Made by a program: the position numbers and the translations under genes. 64,000 nt of DNA from Sphingopyxis sp. (GTDB taxonomy: Bacteria > Pseudomonadota > Alphaproteobacteria > Sphingomonadales > Sphingomonadaceae). Shown in pieces: positions 17,106 to 25,145 of the stretch (position 1 is its first letter; each line of letters begins with the position of its first letter). The notes under the pieces were generated by a model. The model saw only the letters and a program-made list of their open reading frames with translations. It made no database searches and was not told where the DNA came from. The DNA lies in contig JAGHZY010000015.1 of the NCBI GenBank assembly GCA_017745175.1, forward strand, positions 24,517 to 88,516, written 5' to 3'.

Positions 17106-17870
17106 GTGCGCATCCTCCTCACCAACGACGACGGTTACCATGCCCCCGGCATGGCGGTGCTCGAAGCGATTGCGCGCCAGCTTTCGGACGATATCTGGGT
17201 CTGCGCGCCCGCCGAGGAGCAGTCGGGCGCTGGACACTCGCTCACCCTTTCGCGTCCGGTGCGTATCCGCCAGCACGACGAGCGTCGCTGGTCGTGCAGC
17301 GGCACCCCGACCGATTCGGTGATGATGGCAATCGGCAAGCTGATGCCCGAAAAGCCCGACCTGATCCTGTCGGGCGTGAACCGCGGTGCGAACCTCGGCG
17401 ACGACATCACCTATTCGGGCACCGTCTCCGCCGCGATCGAGGGCGCGCTCGCGGGCATCCGCTCGATCGCGCTGAGCCAAGTCTATGCGAAGGAAGGCAT
17501 GGGCGACAGCGTGCCGTTCGAGGCTGCCGAGCGGTGGGGCGCCGATGTGCTGCGCCCGCTCCTCGACCACGATATGCCGCCGCGCACGCTGATCAACATC
17601 AACTTTCCCGCGATCCCCGCCGCCGAGGTGCAGGGCATCCGTGTCACGCGCCAGGGTTTCCACGACTACGGCCGCGGCTCGATCGTCGAGGGCACCGACC
17701 CACGCGGCTATCGTTATTACTGGTTCGGCCTCCACGGCATCGAGCACAGCCTCGGTCACGACAGCGACCTCGAGGCGATCGACGACAATTATATTTCGGT
17801 CACACCGCTCCAGCTCGACCTGACCCACGACGCCTCGCTCGCCGCACTGCGCGGCGCCTATGGCGGCTAG
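17106..17870 (+). CDS. surE: 5'/3'-nucleotidase SurE
   Basis: A metal-dependent phosphatase that acts on nucleoside monophosphates, linked to stationary-phase survival. The metal and active-site residues are visible as D8, D9, S40 and N92 (NDDG, EEQSGAGHS, SGVNRGANLGDD). Length is 254 residues, normal. The start is GTG at 17106, preceded by a purine-rich GAGAGAAAGAAAGAAAAA run. In many proteobacteria surE is followed by pcm; here a potassium channel gene follows after 33 bp. Confidence 0.94.
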   Translation: MRILLTNDDGYHAPGMAVLEAIARQLSDDIWVCAPAEEQSGAGHSLTLSRPVRIRQHDERRWSCSGTPTDSVMMAIGKLMPEKPDLILSGVNRGANLGDDITYSGTVSAAIEGALAGIRSIALSQVYAKEGMGDSVPFEAAERWGADVLRPLLDHDMPPRTLININFPAIPAAEVQGIRVTRQGFHDYGRGSIVEGTDPRGYRYYWFGLHGIEHSLGHDSDLEAIDDNYISVTPLQLDLTHDASLAALRGAYGG

Positions 17871-17903
17871 CGTTCCGCGCGCGGCTTTGGCACAAGGGCC
17901 GCG

Positions 17904-18971
17904 ATGAGCAAGCGGCCGAACCCCAGGCTCCATATCCAGAGCGGCTTCCACCTGCTGAAGCGCGCGAGCAAATGGCCGATCTGGGCCGATGTCATCACGC
18001 GCCTCAGCGTTGCCTTCTTCCTGATCGCGATCGTCGTGCTCGTTCACTGGATCGACCGCGCCGGGCTGAAGGACAGCCACGATGGCCAGATCAGCTTCCT
18101 CGACGTCGTCTATTTCACGATGATCTCAGTCACGACGACGGGGTTCGGCGACATCGCGCCGGTATCCGATCGCTCACGGCTGATCGAGGCCGTGATCGTC
18201 ACCCCGATCCGCATCGCGGTGCTCTTCATTTTCGTCGGCACCGCCTATAATTTCGTCCTCAAGCGCACATGGGAAAAATGGCGTATGGCCCGTATCCAGG
18301 CAAAGCTCACCGACCATATCGTCGTCCTCGGCTATGGCACGAGCGGCGCAGAAGCCGTCCGCGAACTGATCGCGCGCGGCACCGACCCGTCATCCATCGT
18401 CGTGATCGACCAGGCGCGCAACCGTATCAACGCCGCCGAGGCTGCGGGCTGCAACGTATTGGAGGGCGACGCGTCGAACGATGACACGCTCGTCGACGTC
18501 CGGATCGGCGAAGCCCAGTCGGTGCTCGTATCGGCAGGCCGCGACGACAGCTCGATCCTGATCGTGCTCACCGTTCGCCACCTCGCTCCGCACGTCCCGA
18601 TCAGCGTCGTCATCCGCGCGCAGGACAATGAACTGCTCGCGCGGCAGGCGGGCGCGAACAATGTCATCAACCCGGTCAGCTTTACCGGCCTGCTGCTCGC
18701 AGGGTCGGCGCAGGGCGAGCATGTCGCCGACTATATGGCCGATCTCGCCAGCGTCGGCGGCCGCGTCCAGCTACGCGAGCGGGCCGTGGCGGCCGAAGAG
18801 GTCGGCCTCGGCATCGACAAGCTCGCCAGCGGCGGGCGCGGCCTGCGCATCTATCGGGCCGGCAAGCCATATGGTTTCTGGGAGCCCGAGGCGCAGCGGC
18901 TCGAGCATGGCGACCAGATCGTCGAGGTGATCAATTGCGAGGAATGCGAGGCGAGCATTCCCGGCGGCTGA
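17904..18971 (+). CDS. Two-TM potassium channel with RCK/TrkA domains
   Basis: A 355-residue channel subunit. TM1 is near residues 31-50, the pore helix and selectivity filter near 66-83 (SVTTTGFGD, the variant of TVGYGD with Phe) and TM2 near 94-118. A cytoplasmic RCK domain starts at about 137 with the Rossmann motif VVLGYGTSGAEAV, followed by a TrkA-C-like part. This is the MthK/KCNQ-like bacterial Kch layout, so ligand-gated K+ passage is expected. It follows surE closely on the same strand and may be cotranscribed. Confidence 0.88.
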   Translation: MSKRPNPRLHIQSGFHLLKRASKWPIWADVITRLSVAFFLIAIVVLVHWIDRAGLKDSHDGQISFLDVVYFTMISVTTTGFGDIAPVSDRSRLIEAVIVTPIRIAVLFIFVGTAYNFVLKRTWEKWRMARIQAKLTDHIVVLGYGTSGAEAVRELIARGTDPSSIVVIDQARNRINAAEAAGCNVLEGDASNDDTLVDVRIGEAQSVLVSAGRDDSSILIVLTVRHLAPHVPISVVIRAQDNELLARQAGANNVINPVSFTGLLLAGSAQGEHVADYMADLASVGGRVQLRERAVAAEEVGLGIDKLASGGRGLRIYRAGKPYGFWEPEAQRLEHGDQIVEVINCEECEASIPGG

Positions 18972-18975
18972 CCTT

Positions 18976-19305
18976 TCAGGCCCGCCAGTAAAGCCAGCCC
19001 GCCCACAGCCAGCCGATGATCAGCAGGCCGCCGCCGATCGGCGTCACTGCGCCGAGCCAGCGCGGCGCGCCGAGCGCCATTGCATAGAGGGTCAGCGAAA
19101 AGATCGCGGCGCCGGCGAGCAGCATGATCGCGGGTCCGCGTGCAAAGCCCATGATCGCGAGCGCCGCGACCGCGTGCACGAGCTGATAAACGCCGCCGGT
19201 GCGCAACCATTCGGCCTCCTGCGGTCCCGAGGCGCCATGCGCACCGAATGCGCCCGCCGCCACCGCCATCGCTGCCGAAATCGCCGCAAACGCACCAATT
19301 GCCAT
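18976..19305 (-). CDS. DUF423 membrane protein
   Basis: A 109-residue protein with about four hydrophobic helices. DUF423 family marks are AAGAFGAHG near residue 18 and [13 protein letters not shown], with [17 protein letters not shown] at the C terminus. Function is unknown for the family. The start at 19305 ([13 protein letters not shown]) has AAGGGCAGAG before it; the frame extends 30 codons upstream without similarity. It converges on the K+ channel gene (4 bp between stops) and diverges from rimO. Confidence 0.85.
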   Translation of the reverse strand: MAIGAFAAISAAMAVAAGAFGAHGASGPQEAEWLRTGGVYQLVHAVAALAIMGFARGPAIMLLAGAAIFSLTLYAMALGAPRWLGAVTPIGGGLLIIGWLWAGWLYWRA

Positions 19306-19397
19306 CGTCTCTGCCCTTTCGTCGGAACCGCATCGCCCATGCCCGCACGCGCCGCGCGTGACAAGCACCGCAAAATCGACTATGGGCGCCGCCAATC

Positions 19398-20768
19398 ATG
19401 ACAGTCAAAACGCTCCCCACCCAGCCGAAGGTCGGCATGGTTTCGCTCGGCTGCCCCAAGGCGCTCGTCGACAGCGAACGGATTCTGACCAAGCTCCGCG
19501 CCGACGGCTATGGCCTGTCGCCCGACTATGCGGGCGCCGACGTCGTGCTCGTCAACACCTGCGGCTTCCTCGATTCGGCGAAGGAAGAAAGCCTCGAGGC
19601 GATCGGCGAAGCGATGGCCGAGAACGGCCGCGTCATCGTCACCGGCTGTATGGGCAATGAAGCCGAGGTCATCCGTGCGCGCTTCCCGAACGTCCTCGCA
19701 GTCACCGGCGCGCATCAATATGAGCAGGTCGTCGACGCCGTCCACGACGCCGCGCCGCCGACGCAGGGCCCCTTCATCGACCTCGTCCCCGAAGGCGGGC
19801 TGAAGCTCACGCCGCGTCACTACAGCTATCTCAAGATCAGCGAAGGCTGCAACCATAGCTGCTCCTTCTGCATCATTCCCGACCTGCGCGGAAAGCTCGT
19901 CAGCCGCCGCATCGACGCAGTGCTGCGCGAGGCCGAAAAGCTCGTCGCCGCCGGAACGAAGGAACTGCTGGTAATTAGCCAGGATACCTCGGCCTATGGC
20001 GTCGATATCCGCCACGATCCGCGCCAGTGGCACGGTCGCGAGGTCCGCGCCCACATGACCGACCTCGCCCGCGAGCTTGGCCAGCTTCGGACCAGCGAAG
20101 GCAGGGCGCCGTGGGTCCGCCTCCACTATGTCTACCCCTATCCGCATGTTGACGCGGTCATCCCGCTGATGGCCGAAGGGCTGCTGACGCCGTACCTCGA
20201 CATCCCCTTCCAGCACGCCAGCCCGAGCGTCCTCAAGCGCATGAAGCGCCCCGCCAACGAGGCGAAGGTGCTCGAACGGCTGAAGGCGTGGCGCGCCATC
20301 GCCCCCGATATCTCGATCCGCTCGAGCTTCGTCGTCGGCTTCCCCGGCGAGACCGAGGCGGATTTCCAATATCTCCTCGACTGGCTCGACGAAGCGCAGC
20401 TCGACCGCGTCGGCGCCTTTCGTTTCGAACCGGTCGCCGGCGCGCAAGCCAATGCACTCGACGATCCGGTGCCCGAAGAGGTCAAGGAAGAGCGCTACCA
20501 GCGCATCATGGAAAAGACCGCTGCGATCAGCGCAGCGAAGCTCCAAGCCAAGATCGGCCGCACCCTTCCCGTGATCATCGACGAAGTCGGTGATGCGGAC
20601 GAAGACGGCAGCATCGGCGCCACAGGCCGGTCACAGGCCGACGCACCCGAAATCGACGGCCACGTCTACCTCCGCGATGTCGGGGCGAGCCTCAAGGCCG
20701 GCGAGATCGTCGACGTCGCGATCGAGGACGCCGACGAACATGACCTGTTCGGGGTCATCACGGGCTAA
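19398..20768 (+). CDS. rimO: Ribosomal protein S12 methylthiotransferase RimO
   Basis: A radical SAM enzyme that adds a methylthio group to the conserved aspartate of ribosomal protein S12. The N-terminal MTTase domain carries cysteines C19, C55 and C84 for an auxiliary [4Fe-4S] cluster. The radical SAM motif is C151, C155, C158 (CNHSCSFC), and a TRAM domain forms the C terminus. The sequence [12 protein letters not shown] marks RimO rather than MiaB. Length is 456 residues. A DUF4403 lipoprotein gene follows on the same strand after 67 bp. Confidence 0.95.
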   Translation: MTVKTLPTQPKVGMVSLGCPKALVDSERILTKLRADGYGLSPDYAGADVVLVNTCGFLDSAKEESLEAIGEAMAENGRVIVTGCMGNEAEVIRARFPNVLAVTGAHQYEQVVDAVHDAAPPTQGPFIDLVPEGGLKLTPRHYSYLKISEGCNHSCSFCIIPDLRGKLVSRRIDAVLREAEKLVAAGTKELLVISQDTSAYGVDIRHDPRQWHGREVRAHMTDLARELGQLRTSEGRAPWVRLHYVYPYPHVDAVIPLMAEGLLTPYLDIPFQHASPSVLKRMKRPANEAKVLERLKAWRAIAPDISIRSSFVVGFPGETEADFQYLLDWLDEAQLDRVGAFRFEPVAGAQANALDDPVPEEVKEERYQRIMEKTAAISAAKLQAKIGRTLPVIIDEVGDADEDGSIGATGRSQADAPEIDGHVYLRDVGASLKAGEIVDVAIEDADEHDLFGVITG

Positions 20769-20835
20769 AGCATAACAAGGGAACGGTATTTACTGTTCGA
20801 TGTTACCTAGAGAACGTCGAATAGGGGCCGTACCC

Positions 20836-22308
20836 ATGCATGCCAAGGCCTTTGCCGCACTGCTGTTGATCGGATCGCTCACGGGTTGCGACCGTCAGAC
20901 CGAGGTCGCGGCGCCCCCTCGCGCCTCCGACAAGGCCCCCTCCCCGACGCAAAAATCGCTGATCGCGGTGCCGATCAACGGCAATACGGCGGCACTCAAG
21001 CAAGCGCTCGAACGCGCGGTGCCACGAACCCTGTGGACAATCAACCAGCGCGAACAGGCCTGCGTCAAACCACAGCGCGTCAAGGTCTTCGGCAAGAAGG
21101 TCAAGGTCACGCCGCCGATCGCCTGCACGATCGTCGGGCGGGTGACGCGCGGCACGCTGCGCCTGCGCGGCGAAGGAAATGAGTTCGTCATCGACATGCC
21201 GCTCAACGCCCGGATCAGCGCACAGGACGTCGGAGGCGTTCTGAAGGGCGAGACCGCGACAGGCGCGGCAATGGCGCATGCGCGCGTGCGCATCGACCTG
21301 ACCCCCGACTGGCGTACGCAGGGCAAGGCGCGCATCACCTATGGCTGGACGAGGGCACCGGGGATCGATTTTCTCGGGCGCCGGATCACCTTCACCGATC
21401 AGGCCGACGCGAAGCTGAAGCCCGTCGTGGCGGGCCTCGAGCGCGAGGTGAACCGCGAAATCGCAAAGATCGACATCCGCAAACAGGCGGCCGATATCTG
21501 GCGGCAGGCCTTCACGTCGCTCGAGCTCAATCACGAGAATCCGCCTGTGTGGATGCGCGTGACGCCGCAGCGTATCCTCTATGGCGGTTACCAGCTCGAT
21601 GGCCAGAGCATCAACCTGAACCTCGGGCTGGAGGCCGTCACCGAGACCTTCGTTTCCGGCCGGCCGCCCGATCCCGCGCCCACGCCCCTTCCCCGCCTCG
21701 TCCACGAAACGCCGAAGCCGCATCTGGACGTGCGCGTGCCGGTCATCGCCGATTATGCGCAGCTGCAGCCCGTCGTCGATCACGCGCTCGCCAAGCGAGC
21801 GACCCGTCCTTTTGTCTTGCCCAAGGTCGGGCCGATGATGGTGAGTTTCGGCAAATCGACCATTTATGGCACCACAGGCGGCCGGATCGCGGTCGGCGTC
21901 GACGTCGAAGCCAAGCTCGAGATACGATCGGGCAAGCCGACCCGCGGCCGCATCTGGATGACTGCGACCCCGGTGAACCGGCCGGGGTCGGCCGAAGTGC
22001 ATTTTACCGACCTCGTCATCAACGGCGACACCGACGGCGTCGGGGGCGACCTGCTCATCCTCCTCGGCCGCAGCGAAGGTTTCGCGCCGCTGATCGCCGA
22101 AGCTCTGACGCAGAATTTCACCCGCGACCTCGGCGAACTCCAGGGCAAGATCGAACGTGCGGTCGACCAGCGGCGCGAGGGCGCCTTCGTGATCCGTACC
22201 CACGTCGACCGTTTCGAGACGGGGGAAATCAAGGCTTATGGCAATGGCCTGTATCTTCCGGTGCGGATGGTCGGCAGAGCGAGCGTCGATTATCGTCCGG
22301 TAAAATGA
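20836..22308 (+). CDS. DUF4403 lipoprotein
   Basis: A 490-residue exported lipoprotein: a signal peptide ends in the lipobox LTGC, giving the lipidated cysteine near residue 18. The rest matches the DUF4403 family, predicted beta-rich envelope proteins with two repeated halves that recall lipid-binding tubular folds (SLELNHENPPVWMRVTPQ; ALTQNFTRDLGELQGKIERA). Function is unknown. The start at 20836 (MHAKAFAALLLIG) has AGGGG nine bases upstream. It is followed by a small exported protein on the same strand; a shared envelope role is possible. Confidence 0.82.
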   Translation: MHAKAFAALLLIGSLTGCDRQTEVAAPPRASDKAPSPTQKSLIAVPINGNTAALKQALERAVPRTLWTINQREQACVKPQRVKVFGKKVKVTPPIACTIVGRVTRGTLRLRGEGNEFVIDMPLNARISAQDVGGVLKGETATGAAMAHARVRIDLTPDWRTQGKARITYGWTRAPGIDFLGRRITFTDQADAKLKPVVAGLEREVNREIAKIDIRKQAADIWRQAFTSLELNHENPPVWMRVTPQRILYGGYQLDGQSINLNLGLEAVTETFVSGRPPDPAPTPLPRLVHETPKPHLDVRVPVIADYAQLQPVVDHALAKRATRPFVLPKVGPMMVSFGKSTIYGTTGGRIAVGVDVEAKLEIRSGKPTRGRIWMTATPVNRPGSAEVHFTDLVINGDTDGVGGDLLILLGRSEGFAPLIAEALTQNFTRDLGELQGKIERAVDQRREGAFVIRTHVDRFETGEIKAYGNGLYLPVRMVGRASVDYRPVK

Positions 22309-22377
22309 TCGATACTCCCGTTGCGGGCGGGAACGCTCGCGGCTTTGCAGGCGTCTTGCGCAAGGAAAGGGTCAAAT

Positions 22378-22812
22378 ATGCAATCGAGAATGATCGGCGC
22401 CCTCCTTGTGTCCACGCTCCTCGCCTTCCCGGCGACATTGGCGGCACACGACACCACCGGTTCCGACGCACCTGCGGAACCGGCGGAGCGGGGCATCTGG
22501 ATCGGCAACCTCGATCTCTGCCGTTCGGGCCCGGTCAAGGCCGAGGCGGGTACCGAAACTTACAACGGCTTGCCAATCGTCAACATAACGCTGTCCGCAG
22601 AGCTGCGCGACGCGCTGGCGGCATTGACCGCTGCGAACATAGGCAAACCGCTATCCATTCGCGTCGACGGCCGGGTCGTGAGCGAACCATATGTCAACGA
22701 GCCGATCACGGGCGGCGAGCTTCAGATTTCGGGTGTCAATCGGGCCGAGGCCGACCGGATCGCAGCGGCCTTGCAATCCTGCCCCGCCGCAACGCCTAGA
22801 ACAGCCGCGTAA
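22378..22812 (+). CDS. Exported SecDF P1-head domain protein
   Basis: A 144-residue secreted or periplasmic protein. A signal peptide covers about residues 1-22 (ending LAAHD). The mature part matches the P1 head subdomain of SecD/SecDF: IVNITLSAELRDALAALTAANIGKPLSIRVDGRVVSEPYVNEPITGG (cited in parts), then QISGVNRAEADRIAAAL. Here the domain stands alone, with no transmembrane part, so it cannot be a full SecD. AAGGAAAGGG precedes the ATG at 22378. Its 3' end overlaps the convergent phosphate transporter gene by 17 bp. Role unknown. Confidence 0.75.
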   Translation: MQSRMIGALLVSTLLAFPATLAAHDTTGSDAPAEPAERGIWIGNLDLCRSGPVKAEAGTETYNGLPIVNITLSAELRDALAALTAANIGKPLSIRVDGRVVSEPYVNEPITGGELQISGVNRAEADRIAAALQSCPAATPRTAA

Positions 22813-23809
22813 TCGCGTAGAAAATCGCCGCGACGACCGCGCTAGCCGGGATGGTGATGAACCACGCCGCGACGACATTGCCAGCGACGCCCCAGCGTAC
22901 CGCGCTCGCGCGGCGCGCAACGCCGGCCCCGATGATGCTCCCGGTGATCGTGTGCGTGGTCGACACCGGGATGCCGAGCAGGCTGGCGGTGAACACCATG
23001 ATCGAGCCACCGGTCGAGGCCGCAAAGCCTTGATGGTGCGACAGCTTGGTGATGCGGCCGCCCATCGTCTCGATAATCTTCCAGCCGCCCGAGAGCGTGC
23101 CGAGCGCAATCGCAATGTAGCAGCTGAATGCCACCCAGTGCGGAACGTGGAATTCGCCGCCGAGATAGCCGGTCGAATAGAGGAGCACGGTGATGATCCC
23201 CATCGTCTTTTGCGCGTCGTTGAGGCCGTGGCTGATCGAATAGGCGGCCGACGACAGGAGATGGAGATGCCGGAAGGTCTTTTCTGCGAAACTCGCGGTC
23301 GCGCGGCGCAACGCCCAGCTGCTGACCAGCATCACCAGCATTGCGAGCATCATACCGAGCAAAGGCGACAGGAAGATCGCGATCACCGTCTTGTTGAGCC
23401 CGGTCCACTCGATCCCCTCGAACCCCGCATGGGCGACGCCCGCGCCGACGATGCCGCCGACGAGCGCGTGGCTCGACGATGAGGGAATGCCCTTGAGCCA
23501 GGTGACGACATTCCAGAACATCGCACCGACGAGCGCGCCGAACACGACGGCCGGGGTTACCAGATCCTTGTCGATGATCCCCTTGCCGATCGTCTCGGCA
23601 ACCTTGTGCAGCTCGGGGAAGATGACCGACAGAAAATAGGCCGCAAAGTTGAAGAAGGCGGCGAACAACACCGCCTGCACCGGACGTAGCAACCGCGTCG
23701 CAACGACGGTCGCGATGCTGTTCGCCGCATCGTGCAGCCCGTTGAGGAAGTCGAACGCCAGCGCGAGGATGACGAGGCCGACGAGGAGCGGAAAAGCGAG
23801 TTCGTGCAT
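22796..23809 (-). CDS. pit: Low-affinity inorganic phosphate transporter (Pit family)
   Basis: A 337-residue integral membrane protein with roughly 10 hydrophobic helices that imports phosphate, usually as metal-phosphate with protons. The duplicated Pit signatures are seen near the N terminus (FDFLNGLHDAANSIATVV) and in the second half (SHGLNDAQKTMGI); PVSTTHTITGSIIGAG is also typical. The DUF47-containing gene lies 15 bp upstream on the same strand, the usual Pit-DUF47 operon. Its last 17 bp overlap the end of the convergent SecDF-P1-head gene. Confidence 0.94.
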   Translation of the reverse strand: MHELAFPLLVGLVILALAFDFLNGLHDAANSIATVVATRLLRPVQAVLFAAFFNFAAYFLSVIFPELHKVAETIGKGIIDKDLVTPAVVFGALVGAMFWNVVTWLKGIPSSSSHALVGGIVGAGVAHAGFEGIEWTGLNKTVIAIFLSPLLGMMLAMLVMLVSSWALRRATASFAEKTFRHLHLLSSAAYSISHGLNDAQKTMGIITVLLYSTGYLGGEFHVPHWVAFSCYIAIALGTLSGGWKIIETMGGRITKLSHHQGFAASTGGSIMVFTASLLGIPVSTTHTITGSIIGAGVARRASAVRWGVAGNVVAAWFITIPASAVVAAIFYAITRLF

Positions 23810-23824
23810 CGGAAGCGCCCTCGC

Positions 23825-24949
23825 TTACGCGTGGTCGATGACCAGACCGTCGATTTCGTTCGCGACATCCTCGAAACTGTCGGTGACGCGCTCGAGATGG
23901 CGGAAAAGTTCGCGCGCGATCAGGAAACGCGTCGGGTTCGCCTCGCCATGCTCGCGGAACAGGCGCTTGAGGCCAGCGGCGTGGATTTCATCGGCATGTC
24001 CTTCCATGCGCACCAGCCGCTCGGTGAGTTCATGTAATCGCGGGCCATTGGCGCCGATATTGCGCAGCAGCGGCAGCGCTTCGGCGGTCAGCCGCGCGGC
24101 ATCGACGATGATGCCCGCGATGTCGCGCATCTCGGGCTCGAATTCGGCGACGTCGTAAAGGTCGACCGCGCCCGCGGTCTTCTGCATCTCGTCGATCGCA
24201 TCGTCCATCGAAGCGATCAGATCGGTAATCGCGCTGCGGTCGAACGGCGTCAGGAAGGTGCGGCGGACGGTCTGGAGAACCTCGCGCGTGATCGCATCGG
24301 CGTCATGCTCGCGCTCGATGATTTCCTGCACATGGTCTGCCATTCCCTCGCCGCCCTGCAGCATCCGCGACAGCGCGTTCGCCGCGGCGACGAGCGTCGC
24401 CGCATGGCTTTCGAACAATTCGAAGAAATTTCCCTGTCGCGGCAGCAAACGCTGAAACCATGCGAACATCCAGCTAACCCCTGTCTTGTCTGCTACATTA
24501 TGGGCGACGCCACGCGGCTGGGCAACGGCGCGAAAGCCGCTGTCGCCAAAGGAGCGGATCAAGGCCTGCAAATCAGGCTCGTCGACCGCCGATGCGGCTT
24601 CGTTGAACGAGAACCACCTGCGGTCGCGTTCGTCCATTTCCTTCCAGTCGTCGAGCTCGTTGGTAACGGCGAGCGGAAAGACCTCGACGTCATATTTGAT
24701 CGACGCGCCGTTCGCCCGGCGCTTGCGATATTCGTAACTGCCGATCGGCGTCGGGCAGACCGCGCCGATCACCCCGGCCTCTTCCTCGGCCTCGACCGCG
24801 GCGGCGGCGTGGCGCGTCATGCCGGTGAGCGGATTGCCCTTCGGAACCACCCATCGCTTCGTTTCGCGCGAGGTGATGAGCAGGATTTCGGTCGGGCCAT
24901 CCTGTGCAGGACCCCCGAATCGATAGGGAAGGACAGCGATCTGGCGCAA
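23825..24949 (-). CDS. NUDIX hydrolase-DUF47 (PhoU-like) fusion
   Basis: One 374-residue frame with two domains. Residues 1-150 are a NUDIX domain; its box (GNPLTGMTRHAAAAVEAEEE, then AGV) keeps the EAEEEAG core but has Met for the first Glu and Val for the Arg. Residues 163-374 are a DUF47/PhoU-like helical domain starting MFAWFQRLLPRQGNFFELFESH (cited in part), the partner usually encoded beside Pit. Where separate genes would be expected, the frame reads through without a stop. An internal ATG at the DUF47 start has AGGGG at good spacing, so a separate DUF47 product is also possible. The start is TTG at 24949, somewhat uncertain. Confidence 0.8.
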   Translation of the reverse strand: MRQIAVLPYRFGGPAQDGPTEILLITSRETKRWVVPKGNPLTGMTRHAAAAVEAEEEAGVIGAVCPTPIGSYEYRKRRANGASIKYDVEVFPLAVTNELDDWKEMDERDRRWFSFNEAASAVDEPDLQALIRSFGDSGFRAVAQPRGVAHNVADKTGVSWMFAWFQRLLPRQGNFFELFESHAATLVAAANALSRMLQGGEGMADHVQEIIEREHDADAITREVLQTVRRTFLTPFDRSAITDLIASMDDAIDEMQKTAGAVDLYDVAEFEPEMRDIAGIIVDAARLTAEALPLLRNIGANGPRLHELTERLVRMEGHADEIHAAGLKRLFREHGEANPTRFLIARELFRHLERVTDSFEDVANEIDGLVIDHA

Positions 24950-25027
24950 CTTGTTCAGTCCCTTTCCTGGGGCAGGGCGGCAATGCGGCCGCGCGATTAC
25001 GGATTGAGTTTCGCCTCTATGACGGTT

Positions 25028-25042
25028 TTGTGACGGTCACAA
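25028..25042. promoter_or_regulatory. 15-bp palindrome between NUDIX-DUF47 and BVMO genes
   Basis: TTGTGAC and GTCACAA flank one central G, a perfect dyad in the divergent promoter region (24950-25145). It resembles a dimeric repressor or CRP-like half-site pair, but the three-base gap between TGTGA and TCACA is not the CRP spacing. No regulator gene is adjacent. Confidence 0.45.
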
Positions 25043-25145
25043 GCGAAGCTGCGCTCGCTAGCCACACTTTCCGTAAACGTCAATTCGATTGCAAAATGAA
25101 ACGCGGTGCGTAAGCTGGGCTTAAAGACAGACGGGAGACGAGACG

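Noticed and set aside
15513..18080. An 855-codon open frame across serS and surE on the minus strand
   Set aside because: Spans two conserved plus-strand genes and the repeat between them; no recognisable domain.
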